A stretch of 64,000 nt of DNA, taken from contig JAMPIQ010000003.1 of assembly GCA_024699855.1 (NCBI GenBank), forward strand, positions 6,324,001 to 6,388,000, read 5' to 3'. A model generated the notes under the pieces. That model did no database searches, was not told where the DNA came from, and worked only from the letters and a program-made list of their open reading frames with translations. Both the position numbers and the translations under genes were made by a program. Below, piece by piece: positions 12,078 to 24,658 of the stretch; position 1 is the first letter of the stretch; the number at the start of each line of letters is the position of its first letter. The stretch comes from Aphelenchoides besseyi. Taxonomy: Eukaryota > Nematoda > Chromadorea > Rhabditida > Aphelenchoididae.

Positions 12078-14061
12078 TCATGCACAATTGTTGAACGAAG
12101 CAGCGGCGTTCTGATTGAAATGCTTGATGTCTTCGAGTGGAGTGATCATGTTAAAACTGAAAAGGTTTGAAAGTTAAATTCCAAGTAAAGACAAACAAAC
12201 CCCAACGATCGATCAGTTCCATTGCGCAATGCGCCGGGAACATTTTCGCGTTGGAACGAACGATGGAAAATGTCCAAAGGCGATAGAGTTGAACCGGCAA
12301 TCACCTGGTTGGGAATCGCTTGATAGTTCCCGTAGTTGCTCAAACTGGGCATCGTCACCGTTCCATTTGGTGTGGAAGATGGAGTATTCGACGCACTCGC
12401 AGCAACTGCCGCCATTTGTTGTTGGAATGAACCTACGAGTTTTCGAAGGTAATGAACATAACGAGATACGAACTTACGCAATGAAACACCACTATTTTGG
12501 TTCAGTTGACTAAGATTGTTGAGTTGACTTAAACTCTCAAAGCTTTCATTCGAAAATTCGCCTCCATAATTGTTGTATTTCCTAAAACAATCGATTCAGT
12601 TTCGATGAATTCAAACGCTTACCGTTGATCACGACGATCAGCGTGTTTTGCCATGTGCTTCTCGAGATACAGCGCTTGAGTGTAGGATTTGCCGCAATAG
12701 TTGCAGATGTGAACCTTCAGATGTTTCGATTCTTTGTGCTTCGGAATGTGCTCCAACAAAGCGGTTTCATCGTTGAAAGCCTTGTAACAGCTGAATTGTG
12801 CCGTTTTAACTTGTGATTAAAGATGAAACTCACGAGTTGCATTTAAATGGACGATCGTTCTGATGACATCGAGAATGCGATTGCAAATTCGAAAGCTGAC
12901 TGAATGACTTGTCACAATCCGCGAATTTGCACTTGTAAGGCTACAAATTACTCTTAGTAATCTGTTTGCTTGTTATTTGAAAACCTTTTCTCCGGTATGA
13001 GTGCGAAGATGTTGTTGCAGATGCGAGAGTTGAGTGAAACGCCGTGAACAGTACTGACACGGACCGAACGGTTTCAAATTGAGATGAATGCGCATGTGTT
13101 GAGTCAAGTAGCTGTTGTTTGCAAATGCCTAAAATGCCGATAAGATCACAGCATCGACGAGAGGACGAACCTTAACACAATGCTGACATTTGTACGGTTT
13201 TGAGTCTCTTTGTCCGTTTATCGTAGCAACATTTCCACTCAAATCAGGCTTCACATCAAAACCCTGTAATCATCAATGCTCTTAAATTGTCTAAATAGTT
13301 GCTTTCAAGATACCCTCCCTTTTGTTTCTATGGCCCAATATTCTTCTCCACAACAAGAACGTCGATAATTTAGTCGCAAAACATGTCTATTGATATACTT
13401 TTAGGCAGTTGACAGATTCGAAATTACTTTCGAATTTGTTCAGACAGTTCAATTCACAGCAAGGGCGCAAAGAGTTCAACTTCTATTCATCTTCCGACGA
13501 CAAAATTCGAATTCACCGTCTGCAGTTGTTTTTTCTTGTGTTTGCTTCAATCGAGAGAAGTTTTTTTGTATAATTAAAGATCTTTTCGACTTAATTGTTT
13601 CGCACTAGACCACCACATGGCGGCCAACCCAACGGCTAATTATAATCTTGAAGACAGAAAGCAACACTAAGACAGTTATTTCTATACGCCAACGAACAAT
13701 AATCGGTATTTGATTTGCGAACAGAAAGACTCTTAATTGCAAACGTAAATACAAATTTGCGGTGACGTAACGAATTTGCAGTCGTTTTTGTCACCGGAGA
13801 TACGTGGCTTGAAACAAAGACCGTAAATTGTTCGAAGGAAAAGACAATGATCGTGATTTTATTGGCCAGTGGCTCTAATTTTAGTATTGAAAGCGAAATG
13901 TTGATAAGATAAAACACGACTAATTCTAATTAAACAACCTCGTTATTTGCGACAAAACTTGTAAAACTGATCTGTTGCAAACTAACCATAAGAAATCCGT
14001 CCATAGTCGAGGACTCGCTAAACGGCGACTCGGCATCGGACCACTTGTCGAAGATACTCAT
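12078..14061 (-). CDS. lin-29: Five-finger C2H2 transcription factor of the LIN-29 / rotund-squeeze / ZNF362-ZNF384 family
   Basis: Exons 14061-13987, 13263-13171, 13128-12985, 12940-12834, 12790-12623, 12581-12478, 12432-12201, 12156-12078 give 333 aa if no exon was missed in the roughly 720-nt first intron. Five contiguous C2H2 fingers lie near residues 48-190. Diagnostic family segments are [50 protein letters not shown] and [20 protein letters not shown]. The tail is Asn/Gln/Ser rich. In Caenorhabditis elegans LIN-29 is the terminal heterochronic regulator of the larval-to-adult switch; whether this gene acts the same way is inference. The 6-7 kb upstream contains no recognised gene and may be regulatory. 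Alternative upstream exons are possible. Confidence 0.9.
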
Positions 14062-17000
14062 TTTCAGAAGAAATCACAAAAATTTACAAAACCGTAAAGT
14101 AAACCACGAACACTCAACAGCGAATGATAAGATGGCGACAAGAAAAGGCGGAGTCGACGAACCAACGTTCTACTTTTGCAGACGAACGGTTTCACGGTCA
14201 GCCAGTTCGGGGATGAACTTTGCACTATTTCATGTCGTGGATTATTTCTATTTTGCGTGCATTGGAAATCCGAAGTTTTTCAAAAGTACAAAGGAGCAAG
14301 AAGGTTGAACGACTTTTGGCCGGAAAGGACACAATAATCCATTGACACTTATTGACACATAGGCGGATAATCCGCTGAAAAACTTTTCTGTACAGATCGA
14401 ATTTGCCACACACGTTGAACTTATTTGGAAACGGTTTAAGTCGTAAACAATTCCAACAAAACGGCTTTCTTAGCTGCTCAATCGAAAACAATAAGGGTTT
14501 TTGCAGTTTTTCTGAATTCATCTCATCGACCACACAACTCGATTTTGTAGTTTTGCCCACGAGCCAACAAAAACTTTTGGATTATCTCGAGGAAACGTAT
14601 TTGGATTATCAGATTGAGTTTTTCATTCCAGAGCACATCAACCAACCTTATCGATACTCCCCCAATCGGACATCGTAGACTGCGAGTTGAAATAATCAGG
14701 CGATACCTTGCCCAACCTCCAATATCTTTGTGAAGCGTGAAGCTGCGAACAAAAACTTTAAAATCGTTCGATTACACACACGAAAACGCGAGATTAGATT
14801 TGTTTATACGAAGCGAATTCAACAGAGTTTTTCGAAATCAACGTACTGGAACAAGCGATTAGCTGCAGACTTGAAAAGATCTACAGTTTTTGGCCACCCA
14901 TATCGTAAAGTTTTTTTGATCAGTTTGAAGAAACTAATGAGAAATCGAGAGCAGAAAAGGAGACGAAAAGAAAACTGAGGAAAAAGAAGCCATTAGTTGT
15001 CGTTACGCACTTCGATCACACATTGGTCGGAATTCGCAGTTGAAGAGAGAGAGAGCGCGTTGTGCGCGATTCTCAGTTGCAATCGTCAACCAACCCATCT
15101 ACCGACTGACTGCAATTTGTTTCGCTAAAAGCGCCAAAAAGCCCATAAAACGACGAAGCTGGAGGTCGAATGCACGGATCGACGTCCTCATTTGATCGTA
15201 TCAGCTTTTTACGTTGAAGTTGCGAAATTACGAAAATGTCGACAATTAGGTTTCTTTCGATGTTTAGAACATTGCAGTGGTAAGTGGGGACTAACGTTTC
15301 GCTCATGAGTCATATTTCCGTGCCAGGAACTCCAAACTTCCAAGCTCCATTCCTCAGCACTGGAATGTGACGAGACTATGAATAAAAGCAAAAACGATTC
15401 GGTTTACGGTAAAAAGCGCGTGGCGCACCTGCCGAATTCAAATGCGCTCCTTATGCCACGACTAAGTGGCTGCCGTCGGCTATCGCAAAAAACGCCTCTC
15501 GGCAAAGACGAAAAGAAAAGTCGCTGCCGAATCTCAGGGCGTGAAAAATGATGTTCGGCACGGGTGGAGGTCGTAGTTAATTTCAACTGAAATCAAACTC
15601 CAGAACTGCAAATTCGGCTTCTCGGTGTTTTGGAACGATCTGTGCGCGACGCCGTCGTTCCGCTCGGCACTGCCAACCGCCGGCTTCGACATCTCGAAAC
15701 GTTTTGGACCGGTCGAACAGGTGGGAGAATACCAAAGCACAGCTGCGGAATCGGCAGAAAACGCAAATTTGCGAATCGTTGCGGTCATTGGTCTACGCAA
15801 AAAAACTCGCCGCCCGAGTTGGGCGAAAGCCAATGAGAACGGCGCACAAAGGCGACAGAAAAGATGATCAGTTTACTTGTTCGAATCGTCGACTGAAATG
15901 ACCGCTGGCGTTTTTGTGTACGTTGCAGTTTTTCTGCAGAACGTGAATGGCCAAAAACGTGATGAAAAAATGGCGACTCTCACCACCGCCCGTCGTCCTT
16001 CGAAGCACTGAGTGGCACCGAGAAGACCAGCGGATTTTTTCAGCGTGCGTTTTTTTCGCTTCACGAGCGTCCCGCTGCAAAAAACCCAATGAACGTTCAG
16101 CTCTCGAACAAAAAACTGCACAAAAGTCGAAGTTGATTTCTTCCTCGCTCCGAACGCGCATTTTACGAAATTTGCGGAACACAAATGGGAGAAGGGCCGG
16201 TCATCTTCGTTGTTCTCGCAGCTTATCAGCGAGAAATGAACGGCCGCAAAAACGAGACGCCAATTAAACAGCCACCGAAATCAAACGTCGTCAGCTGTCG
16301 ACTGCAATCGTAGAGTAACGATCGATAAATCCGAAAAGTTAGACAACGAACTCGAATGACCGTAAAAGTCAATCGACAAGACCACCCAGCGAGTAAACGA
16401 GCTCAATAGTCGATGATTGTGATGTCGAGTAGTCGACAAGCTTGTAGCATCCTCCCAAAAAAAGGTTGGCCGGAAATTGCGATTCCGTCAGAAACTTCAT
16501 TTTCCGAAAACGCAACAATTTTGCAATGAAACCCAAAAAACATCTCAAAAGCAACGGGAGCGAAAGAACAAACGGCGGAATCCAATTTGGGTGCCGCCTT
16601 TTAATTTGGACCACAAAACGTAAAGCACAACTTCGATGACGCAAAAATCTCAAAACGAAGCGGCGCCAATAGACGCAGCAGCGATTTTATCGAAACGGCG
16701 CGATTTGACGTCGCTGATTGGCTGCGCACGTTCATAAAAAGCGAAATTCCTGTTGCTCTCAAACAACCACTTAATTTCGAGTTGTAAACTGGTTCGTCCT
16801 GACCGTTCGATTTTCACCTATCAAATTGCAATCACAAGTTCAAGGTCACTCTACAAAGACGAGCAAAAGACAATCAACTAATTTTGGTAGCAGGAACGGA
16901 AGGACGAGATCGAAAAGCGGATTTTGCATCCAAATCCCGATTTCTAATTTCACTGAACGAACGTAATGTGGTATGTTTATATAATGAGAAATTTAGCAAC

Positions 17001-20000
17001 ATTCAACTGCACATAAACACCTAAAGTGGGCAGTGGAGTGATTTTTTGCAGCAGCGAATCCCGGCGGAAGTCACGAAAAATTCGAATTTCTTCTTTTGTT
17101 CGAATTCGCGTGTCTCGCCGTCAATCGACTGAAATGGAGTCTACGAGCGGAAATCTGATGGCCATTTGAATGCGAAGAACAAAGAGGGAATCAATCGTTG
17201 GAACAGACGGCTAGTTCGCTGGAGCAGCAGGTTAATTTGATAAAACGAATTCAAAGGTCACGACGACTGAAGGGAATTCCAACCGCGCAGAAACGTGGAC
17301 ACAAAGGCAGACTGACCGCGCAGCCGTTTTTTGAGCGCTAGAAACGACATCGCGGAATTCAAATCACGAAATGCATTTCGACGCGCACAAAAAACGACTC
17401 GGAAGATAAATGAGCGGATTTGAATTTTTAACGAGCGTCTTTTCGAATCGCGCGTACAGGAAAAAATTGAAGTTTACGAATGAGTCACAATCTGCGGGCG
17501 TAACGGCACGCCAATTTGGACGCAGAATCGCGCACAAAGCGGCACGCTTTCAACCAATCAGTGAACGCGGCCCGAAGATCGCGTTTGTATTTGCAAAAAA
17601 ACGGAAGTTGTATCGTACGTTAATTTGTGATTGCTTTTTTTGGAATTTCGAAAGTTCAAAAGTGAGTTCCGCAAAAAACACTTCCAACATTGAAAATTAC
17701 GCGTAATAAAGAAATTTAAACGCTCCAAAAGCAATCGATCGACGGCGCGGATTTGGGGAGATCCGGAAAATCAGCGCAAAATTTTTCGTATTTTCGACTG
17801 ATGGAAAAGGAGAGTCAGAAAAACTAGGCAGAGAAACGAGAAAAAACCGACCTCTTCGAGCGCACCAATGGTGTGTTTGTACGTTCATCGTGCTTCCTCG
17901 CTGCGTCCTCTTCGCCGTCTCCATGAAGAGAGTTGGGTCGTCTGGTAGAGAGCTTAAAGCCCAAAATACGCAAAATCAGTCCATCGATCTCGTGGTCCAA
18001 TTACGGCGGCTGGTCGACGTGTGAGAATAGCGCTCTTGAGGTCATTGTGTTGGATTCTGTTAAAACGAAATCTAATCTTGACGTCAACACGATTTGCACG
18101 TTCAGTCGTTCAGAAGCCGCGACGATGTTCGCAAAATCAAAGGCCAAGAAGAGAGAGATCCAGACACGAATAGCGATTTTGGTGGAACAAGTATTTCGAT
18201 CTTTGATCTTTAAATTTTTGTAAGTTGCTCTATCGTAATCTTTCTTGTTTACGACCTGCTGTGCTTCTTCCCAAATCGGAGGACTGCGCGGAGAAACCGA
18301 TTGGACGCAGAAAACCGGCTTGCGCGCAAAGCTGACGAATCAAAAGCGAAACAACGAAAAAGACGGAAGTAAATGCGCCGACAGATCCATGGAGTGATAA
18401 CAGCAGATTGGATAATCAGCGTCGCTAAAATCCAAAACGAATGGGACACGAACAGCGGGAAATAGAGCGATAGGAACGTTAGAATTCACGCCGCGGTCTT
18501 CGAGAGCGGAAGTTTGCTCGTGCAACTCAACGGGCGGCACGAGAAAACCGCAGTTGTTTTTTCGTAATTTGTTTTTGGACCACACAACGAGAATGAAGTC
18601 CGCATTCGTCGGTATACGAACTCCAACGGAGGCCGCGACTGTCATAACCGGCGAGCAAAACAAACGTTCTCCATCGAGATTCGCACTAAAATTTCTGTCA
18701 AAAACAATTTCGGACAAAAAATGACTGTTTTTCTGAACCCTCCGAGTTTGTCAACCAAAATCCATTCACTTACTCACACGTATAAAAAACCCACAAACGA
18801 CGCGAATTCGCCCGTCGGCTGTTGGTTGGTCGAATGCGAAAAAACTCGAAAACCGCCCGTGACTTCGAACAGCAATTTTTTCTGAACGCACGTTTCTCTT
18901 TGCGTTGTGAACGACTGAAATTTTCTTCACATCCCCATGGCGAGCGTTTTTATCACAAAAACGATCGAGAAGGTCGATGCGCAAAAAACAGAACGAAAAT
19001 GAAAAGCGGCGTTCAATCAATCAACACGCTTTCCGTTTTTTGAATCGCAGGCTGCCAAATCAAGTTACTGTACGATTGATCGTTCTGTAGCAAAAGGTTC
19101 GGGACGTCTTCAGACGTAGAGACGTGTCAACGTGGCCACAGAATGCATTGACTGCGACCAACCAAAACGCGTCCGACCGACGTTTTTTTGCTTCCCATTC
19201 AACTCTCGCCGCTCTCGACAACCATGTGCTTAAAAAACACTCCATGCACAAAAAACAACCCACAATCCCCTCGAGCTCGCAAACGGTCTGCTGCCACGAT
19301 TTTGTATTCTCAATCTTCAATTTTCTTCTTATCAACTGGACGAGAATCCACTGACTCATTCACCCGAAAGTTTTGTTGAACCTCCACCATACCGTAGTTT
19401 TTACGCACGACTTGAAACCAAAAACGCGAAGAAAGAAGGAGCGAGCGACGAATAAAAACGACGTCCGCATCGTCGACAAGTTCTCCAGCGGCGGTTTTTT
19501 CATCGTATAGTTTTTTTTGGCTGCTAATAAACGGGAAAACAATCATGTGGGGAATAATCAAAAACGTGACAGCCGCCCGCTCGAATTCAAAACAGAAGTT
19601 TTTTGTTCGAAGAATCGAATAACAATTAAAGACCTCGGTCCGCCTATTGAAGCAGTTGAGATCGCTAGTGAGATGATAAAATAAAGACAACTGTCGATGA
19701 ACTCAAAATCCTCAAACAAAGATTGCGCACAACGTTCGCGCTACGGTCAAAAAAACGCGAATTTGGGTCACGAACGACGGGAAACGGATGAATGACCGAC
19801 TAAAAAACCTCTTCGCATTCGTAAAAAATGACCGCCGCAAAAAATGGTGCCAGGAGCGAGACGTCGACCTCAAAGCCGTTTTTTGACCGCCCTTTTTTTC
19901 ACTTCCAACCGTTCTCCCTGCACACGACCCGTGTTCTCTTCTCCGACCGTCGACGTTCTCTTCCCGTCGAGATGATTTTTGCAGCGACCGCCTTTTTTTG

Positions 20001-20458
20001 CGTTTTGTCCGCTCCGTGCCAACTCACGACCAAAAAAACTCGCCGGTCAGTCGGCCGCTGGCGCAAAAAAACGGGTGCTCTCCTTTCAGCGGGACGTTTT
20101 TTTCGGTCGTTCGCGTCCGAAATGCGAACGCGGAGAGTTTTTTACGATTTTGCGGCGGAAAAAAGTGGACGAGCACATTCGAGAATCGAAGTTCATTGAC
20201 ATTACAAAGAAATTGAGTTTGTTGCGTAAGTTTGCTGCTTGATTGCCGCACATTTGGCACAAAAAACTCTCCTTGCCGTTGAGTTTTTACAGCCGACACG
20301 CACGGACACCAGAGTGAACGGCTGAAAAAAACGCTGACGAGCAAACGAATTTTTTTGAGAAACGCGGTCTCGGGGAATTTGTTCAAATTTGAACACCGCA
20401 AATTGACCTCCTTTCTTTTTTGCTCACAAAAACGCAGAAAACGTCTGCGCGTCAAGAC
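14062..20458. other. Six-kb gene-free stretch with many A/T homopolymer runs
   Basis: No conserved protein is recognisable on either strand. The longest frames (for example 18340-18717 minus, 15868-16184 minus, 20024-20470 minus) arise in GC-richer sequence, overlap other frames and show no splice-linked continuation. Runs of six or seven A or T recur throughout, typically followed by C or G. Around 14400-14980 the plus strand has two adjacent frames that look a little more protein-like but match nothing I know. The segment sits 5' of the LIN-29-like gene and 5' of the Ser/Thr-rich gene, so long-range regulation is the simplest inference. Confidence 0.45.
16706..16741 (+). promoter_or_regulatory. 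Possible core promoter: CRE, inverted CCAAT and TATA-like element
   Basis: Within 36 bp there are TGACGTCG (CRE-like, 16706-16713), ATTGG (inverted CCAAT, 16717-16721) and CATAAAAAG (TATA-like, about 16733-16741), in the order and spacing of an animal promoter reading to the right. No coding gene follows closely, so it may drive a non-coding RNA or a distant 5' exon, or be chance. Confidence 0.3.
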
Positions 20459-20996
20459 GTTCAACACCAAAACTCACGTGTTGCATTGCGTCCAGGCCGA
20501 AATCCGCGTTGGTCTGTGGAGTTTTTCGCGAGTTCCAGAAATCAGAGAAATCTGAAAAAACTGGTTAGATTCCCGATCGAACGTCTTTCTCACCCATGAG
20601 TGCAGCAAACAGCAAGCCGAGCGGCACGCAAATCTCCACCACTTCTGAACGCAATCGCCCAAAAATTGACAATTCAAAAAACCACTGTCCTTTGATTTTA
20701 TTAGCCCGTCGGGGAACATTTCGACGGCAGGACCACACACAATGTAATGGCCAAAAATTTTGGGAATTGTAGAATATGTGATGTGAAAGTAAATTGCAAT
20801 TCTTATCAGAAATTTCAATAGAATAGAACAATTGAACGAACAGTATGCGCAATCGGATGTCAGAGACCAATTCAGAATCAACGTCGGTTTCCTGTCCATT
20901 TGATAACTGGAAAACAGTTGAACATTCAGAGCTGAAAACACTCAAATTTGCATTACTGTGTTCGACACATTGATTCAACATAAAGTCGATAGTCAT
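20459..20996 (-). CDS. Possible membrane-protein gene, exon structure uncertain
   Basis: On the minus strand a hydrophobic segment (about 20620-20564, VPLGLLFAALM) is followed by a clean GTGAGA...TTTTTTCAG intron (about 20565-20522) that fuses in frame to a coding-like exon with DFSDFWNSRK and FGLDAMQH ending at a GTGAGT donor near 20460. Upstream, two overlapping frames both look partly protein-like, and I cannot decide how they join to an ATG (20996 is one candidate). No family is recognised. It would be divergent from the Ser/Thr-rich gene starting at 21028. Confidence 0.25.
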
Positions 20997-21027
20997 TTTT
21001 ATTTCGTTTTTCTTGTTCCTGACGGTC

Positions 21028-22371
21028 ATGACTGACGATGCCGCTTCAGGGATTCCAAACAGTCAAATGATTTGGATTTCAGTGATCTTCTTTTTTCTTC
21101 TAACGTTTATTGTGGTCATCGGATTCCTTTCTTCTTTTTTGACTCGTTGGGTGCGTTCGGGCGAACAGACTTGTAAGCGTGAACTTTAGGCGTACAAACA
21201 GAAAATCAACGAGAAGTTGGCGGAGATGGAAGAAAAAAGGGAGAAAGAAGAACAAGCAAATCAACGGGCAGATCTCTCGAGTAAACTCACGTCTTTGCTC
21301 AATCTTATGCAAAATCAGAGGAAAGATAATGCCATGATGAAAAGTGGTGAGTTCGAGGTGGTAGAACAATCTCTCACGATTATATTTTAAGCTCCGCAAC
21401 AGTCCGAAAGTACTCAGCAATTACCTTTAAGAAGCATTATGGTTAAACAGAAACAACCCTCAATCGACTACACAACTTCAACAGGTCCTGAATCTCTCAA
21501 CCTGCATTCTTCAGCCGTTATGAAATCTACGACTCCAATGGTCACCACTTCTTCATTGCCCGTCCGTACAACCGAATCCGGAGTCTACGAGCCACAAAAA
21601 AAGACTCCCGTTTCATTGTTTCCAACGACTTCTGCCCAAACTGATACACTCACGTCTGAACCGCAACGTCCAGAACAATCAATTGCATCGAAAAGTGCGA
21701 TTTCTACGACAACTGAGACATCTGAAACAACTCTGGACGAGACTACGATTTCAACCACCAATTCAGGCACGAAAATGATCGTCAAAAAGAAAACGTCAAA
21801 AGGCGAAGTGATGGAGATGCTAAAGAAATCGGAAGAAGAAAGAGCAGTAAACAATAAGGTAAAAAGCCGATATGTGTTGATGCAATTTTCCATTTTCGAT
21901 TCCAATCAAACCTCAACAAATTGGTTGTTATGTTCATACTTTGGCCGAACAGAATGCCGTTCATATGCCCAACAAGACGGCTCATTATCAGGACGTGACC
22001 TTTGTTCCTCAACGTCAAAAAGCAACGGAAGTCCAATTGAATAAAGAGGTAGACAACAGAATCAAGCATTTTAAAGATCTTCAGATTGATGTGCATCCAA
22101 CGACAATGGGATGTTATGTTCACAATTTGGCGAAACATCATAAACCTCACCGCGAAGATGTGATTCTCATTCCACCTTCTTCATCGCCGACATTCTCGGA
22201 TTACACGACTGCGTCTACTTCGGCAGAATCATACAGTGAGTTATGCCCACTGTGATTGTTGGTTACTTTGTTTCAGAAGAATTGTCCGCGAGTTATCCGA
22301 CTTCAAACAACAGAATCGGCTCGATGACTCTCGAAAGCATTGGAAAATCGTTGTATTATCACAGCAATTGA
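21028..22371 (+). CDS. Ser/Thr-rich single-pass membrane protein with coiled coil, unrecognised
   Basis: Exons 21028-21150, 21190-21346, 21392-21858, 21953-22235 and 22277-22371 give 374 aa. Residues about 14-36 form a strong transmembrane helix (WISVIFFFLLTFIVVIGF). It is followed by a charged coiled coil (KINEKLAEMEEKREKEEQA), about 100 residues very rich in Ser and Thr, and a more ordered C-terminal part with RIKHFKDLQIDVHPTT. Intron 1 is 39 nt with a GTGCGT donor; a reading with a 17-nt intron was rejected because it breaks frame. No known family is identified. With no signal peptide other than the helix, the likely topology is N-out/C-in or the reverse; the Thr/Ser region could be O-glycosylated if outside. 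Confidence 0.7.
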
Positions 22372-22718
22372 ATGAGTGCAAACGTGTTCTTTATTTTTGT
22401 TTAAAAATTGTATCGAGTAAAGTTTGTTGTTTAATATGGATTACAAAGTGGCAAATACGCGAGTGGAATTGACCACCTTTTGCGTACAAATAGAAGAACA
22501 GTTCTTTTAATTGCCATCCTTTGTACAAGGATTCATATGAAGAGTTAAACAGTCTGTTGGTTTTGAAAAGAACGTAAATAAGAGATTATTTGACATAAAC
22601 GATTTTTATGTCAAGATGATATTCAACATGAAATTATGTCATCGGATATATTCCTGGTAGATATGAATGAATGTTTACTTGCGCTAATCAATACAATCAA
22701 CGATTTCGACCGCGATGT

Positions 22719-23262
22719 TCACTGAAAAAATGACAAACCATCAGCAAATGGAGACAACAACGAATACCGGTGCTCTTGCAACAATTCAACATCGGCCGAT
22801 GAAGCAGCATTGGGATCGCTGGTCACATCGTTGTTTGAATGCGGATTGTCGTTCTTTGGTGCTTCTTGACGACTCTGTAGACTCAAAATGATATAAGTAA
22901 CTTGAAGAACAGACCTCGCGTCCAGGACGACGACGTTTCTTTTTGCGTTCACTGTCCTTTTTAGTATCGTTGTTACTGCGATCTTCCAATTTACTCGAAC
23001 GTTTGCGGCTCGTCATTCCGCGAGTAGTTCCTATCGACGATGATTGGCTGAGCAATTGGCCGTGTGGAGAGTTCGGCTGAGTAGGATCAACAAAATTGAC
23101 GTTGATCTGATCGAAGAAATCGCCCAATAACGGGACTCCAGACTTTCCGTTACGTTTGCGCTGTAAACCCGTGAGTTGATCAACAAATGGCACACGAACC
23201 TCTTTGTCGATGTAAAAACAAATTAAGAAAAAAGCGGCGATGAACAACAACGCCAAGACCAT
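22719..23262 (-). CDS. Short N-terminally anchored basic protein, unrecognised
   Basis: Exons 23262-22915 and 22874-22719 (40-nt intron with GTCTGT donor) give 167 aa. Residues 2-17 are a membrane anchor or signal anchor (VLALLFIAAFFLICFYI). A basic cluster (about SERKKKRRRPGRE) follows in the middle, then an acidic, Asn-rich tail. An internal 39-nt stretch (from the codon after IDKE) begins GTTCGT and ends TTTACAG. It could be an in-frame intron or coding sequence, so the protein may be 154 aa. Head-to-head with the ubiquitin protease gene; about 120 bp separate the start codons. Confidence 0.6.
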
Positions 23263-23382
23263 TTCTAGAGATGGACAACCAAATTCGAATCGGGAACTTC
23301 GGCCAAATGAAAAGTTTTAGAAAACCAGAATCATTGACGATTTTATTCATTAGACATTTTTTTCTTGTGTTAGACGGTTGTG

Positions 23383-24658
23383 ATGGGAAATTGGTTGTCA
23401 AGTGCGTGTTATTCTGACGAGACTGTTTCTCTTCTTAATGATTCAGCGGAGACCCTCACGGGTATCGTTGGAAATCACGAGTTGGAGTTGAAAACTCCGC
23501 ACGGTTTCAAGAATCTCGGTAACACTTGCTATTTGTCTGCAGTGGTCGTCGCTCTGGCTCAACTTCCTGAGTTTGTCTACGAACTTCACGGCTATTTGGA
23601 TTGGTGGAATAATGTATCAACGGAAATTCGTTGTTCAAAGGCGAGTTAATAGAAGACATAACGATCATTAACTACATGTTCTAGAGGGAAGAGATCCAAA
23701 TTAAGTTGATTTCCGAGTTGCTTCGTTTGCTGTGTGAGATTCGTGAAACGGCTCAAGCTCCTTCAGCCAAACGTCTTTTTCAATTGATCAGTCGATTGAA
23801 TCCGGATTTCAGCAGCTATTCGCAACAAGATGCTCATGAGTTTTTGAGTATGGTGAGTAAAAAAACAAATACAATTTGAATCACTTGACGTAGATTATTG
23901 AAGCGGCAGAAGCGTTTTGTGATTTGCACGATCGAGTGGAAGGTCGGGACCAAACCAACAGCCGTTTATTTGACGGATTTTCAATGCGCTACAAAGCTCA
24001 AACGACAGTTCGGTGTGAAGAGTGTGAAACGGAAACGAAATCAAACGAAAATTGCATAGGAATAAGTAAGACTTTTGGATTCGTTTTTACCTGCAATCTT
24101 GTTCTTAGGCGTTGAAATGGAGGGAAGGGATCTAGCCGGTTGGTCGATTTGGAACTCTTTGTGTAGAGTTGAGCGTTTGTTTGGTGAGAATCAATTTCAT
24201 TGCAAGAAGTGCGCCAAAAATGTCGATGCCACTAAGACAACTCGTCCGGTTTCTCTTCCAAACATTTTCGTTATCCACTACAAACTCTTTCAAGGTACTC
24301 ACACTCATTAATCCAAGCACTTAGCGTCGTTGTTTTAGTAGACTTCAATTCGAATGACACGGTGAAATTGTCGAAAATCTATCCGGCACCATTTCCTCCA
24401 CTTCAAATTTCATTGAAGGAAATTGTTGATCCAAAAACGCTATCAAATTTCAAAGGATATTCTTTGAAATCAATGGTCATTCATCAAGGTTCGGGGTTGA
24501 ACAAAGGTCATTACATTTGTGCGCATCCAACAACGAACAACTTCTCGAAATGGCGTCTTTATGATGACGATGATTGCGAAGACGTTCAACTTGACGAAAT
24601 TCAATACAACAACGGTCATTCCACTCCCTACTTAATGTTCTACCAGAAACAATTGTAA
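23383..24658 (+). CDS. Ubiquitin-specific protease (peptidase C19), with predicted N-myristoylation
   Basis: Exons 23383-23640, 23685-23852, 23894-24065, 24109-24294 and 24339-24658 give 367 aa. The Cys box is GFKNLGNTCYLSA, the QQD box is YSQQDAHEFLSM and the His box is GLNKGHYICAH, followed by WRLYDDDDCE. Two Cys pairs (CEEC and CKKC) make the usual zinc-ribbon finger. It should remove ubiquitin from substrates or chains. The protein is near the minimum size of a USP domain. The N-terminus MGNWLSSAC fits the myristoylation pattern (Gly2, Ser6) with a nearby Cys for palmitoylation, suggesting membrane anchoring. The first intron begins GC, not GT. I could not assign a particular USP subfamily. 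Confidence 0.88.

Noticed and set aside
15534..20470. Frames of 100-148 codons in the gene-free region
   Set aside because: Low TAA/TAG density in GC-richer sequence explains them; no conserved motifs or exon structure.
21151..21189. A 17-nt intron in the Ser/Thr-rich gene (donor GTAAGC near 21173)
   Set aside because: It breaks the frame of the coiled-coil exon; a 39-nt intron with donor GTGCGT fits.
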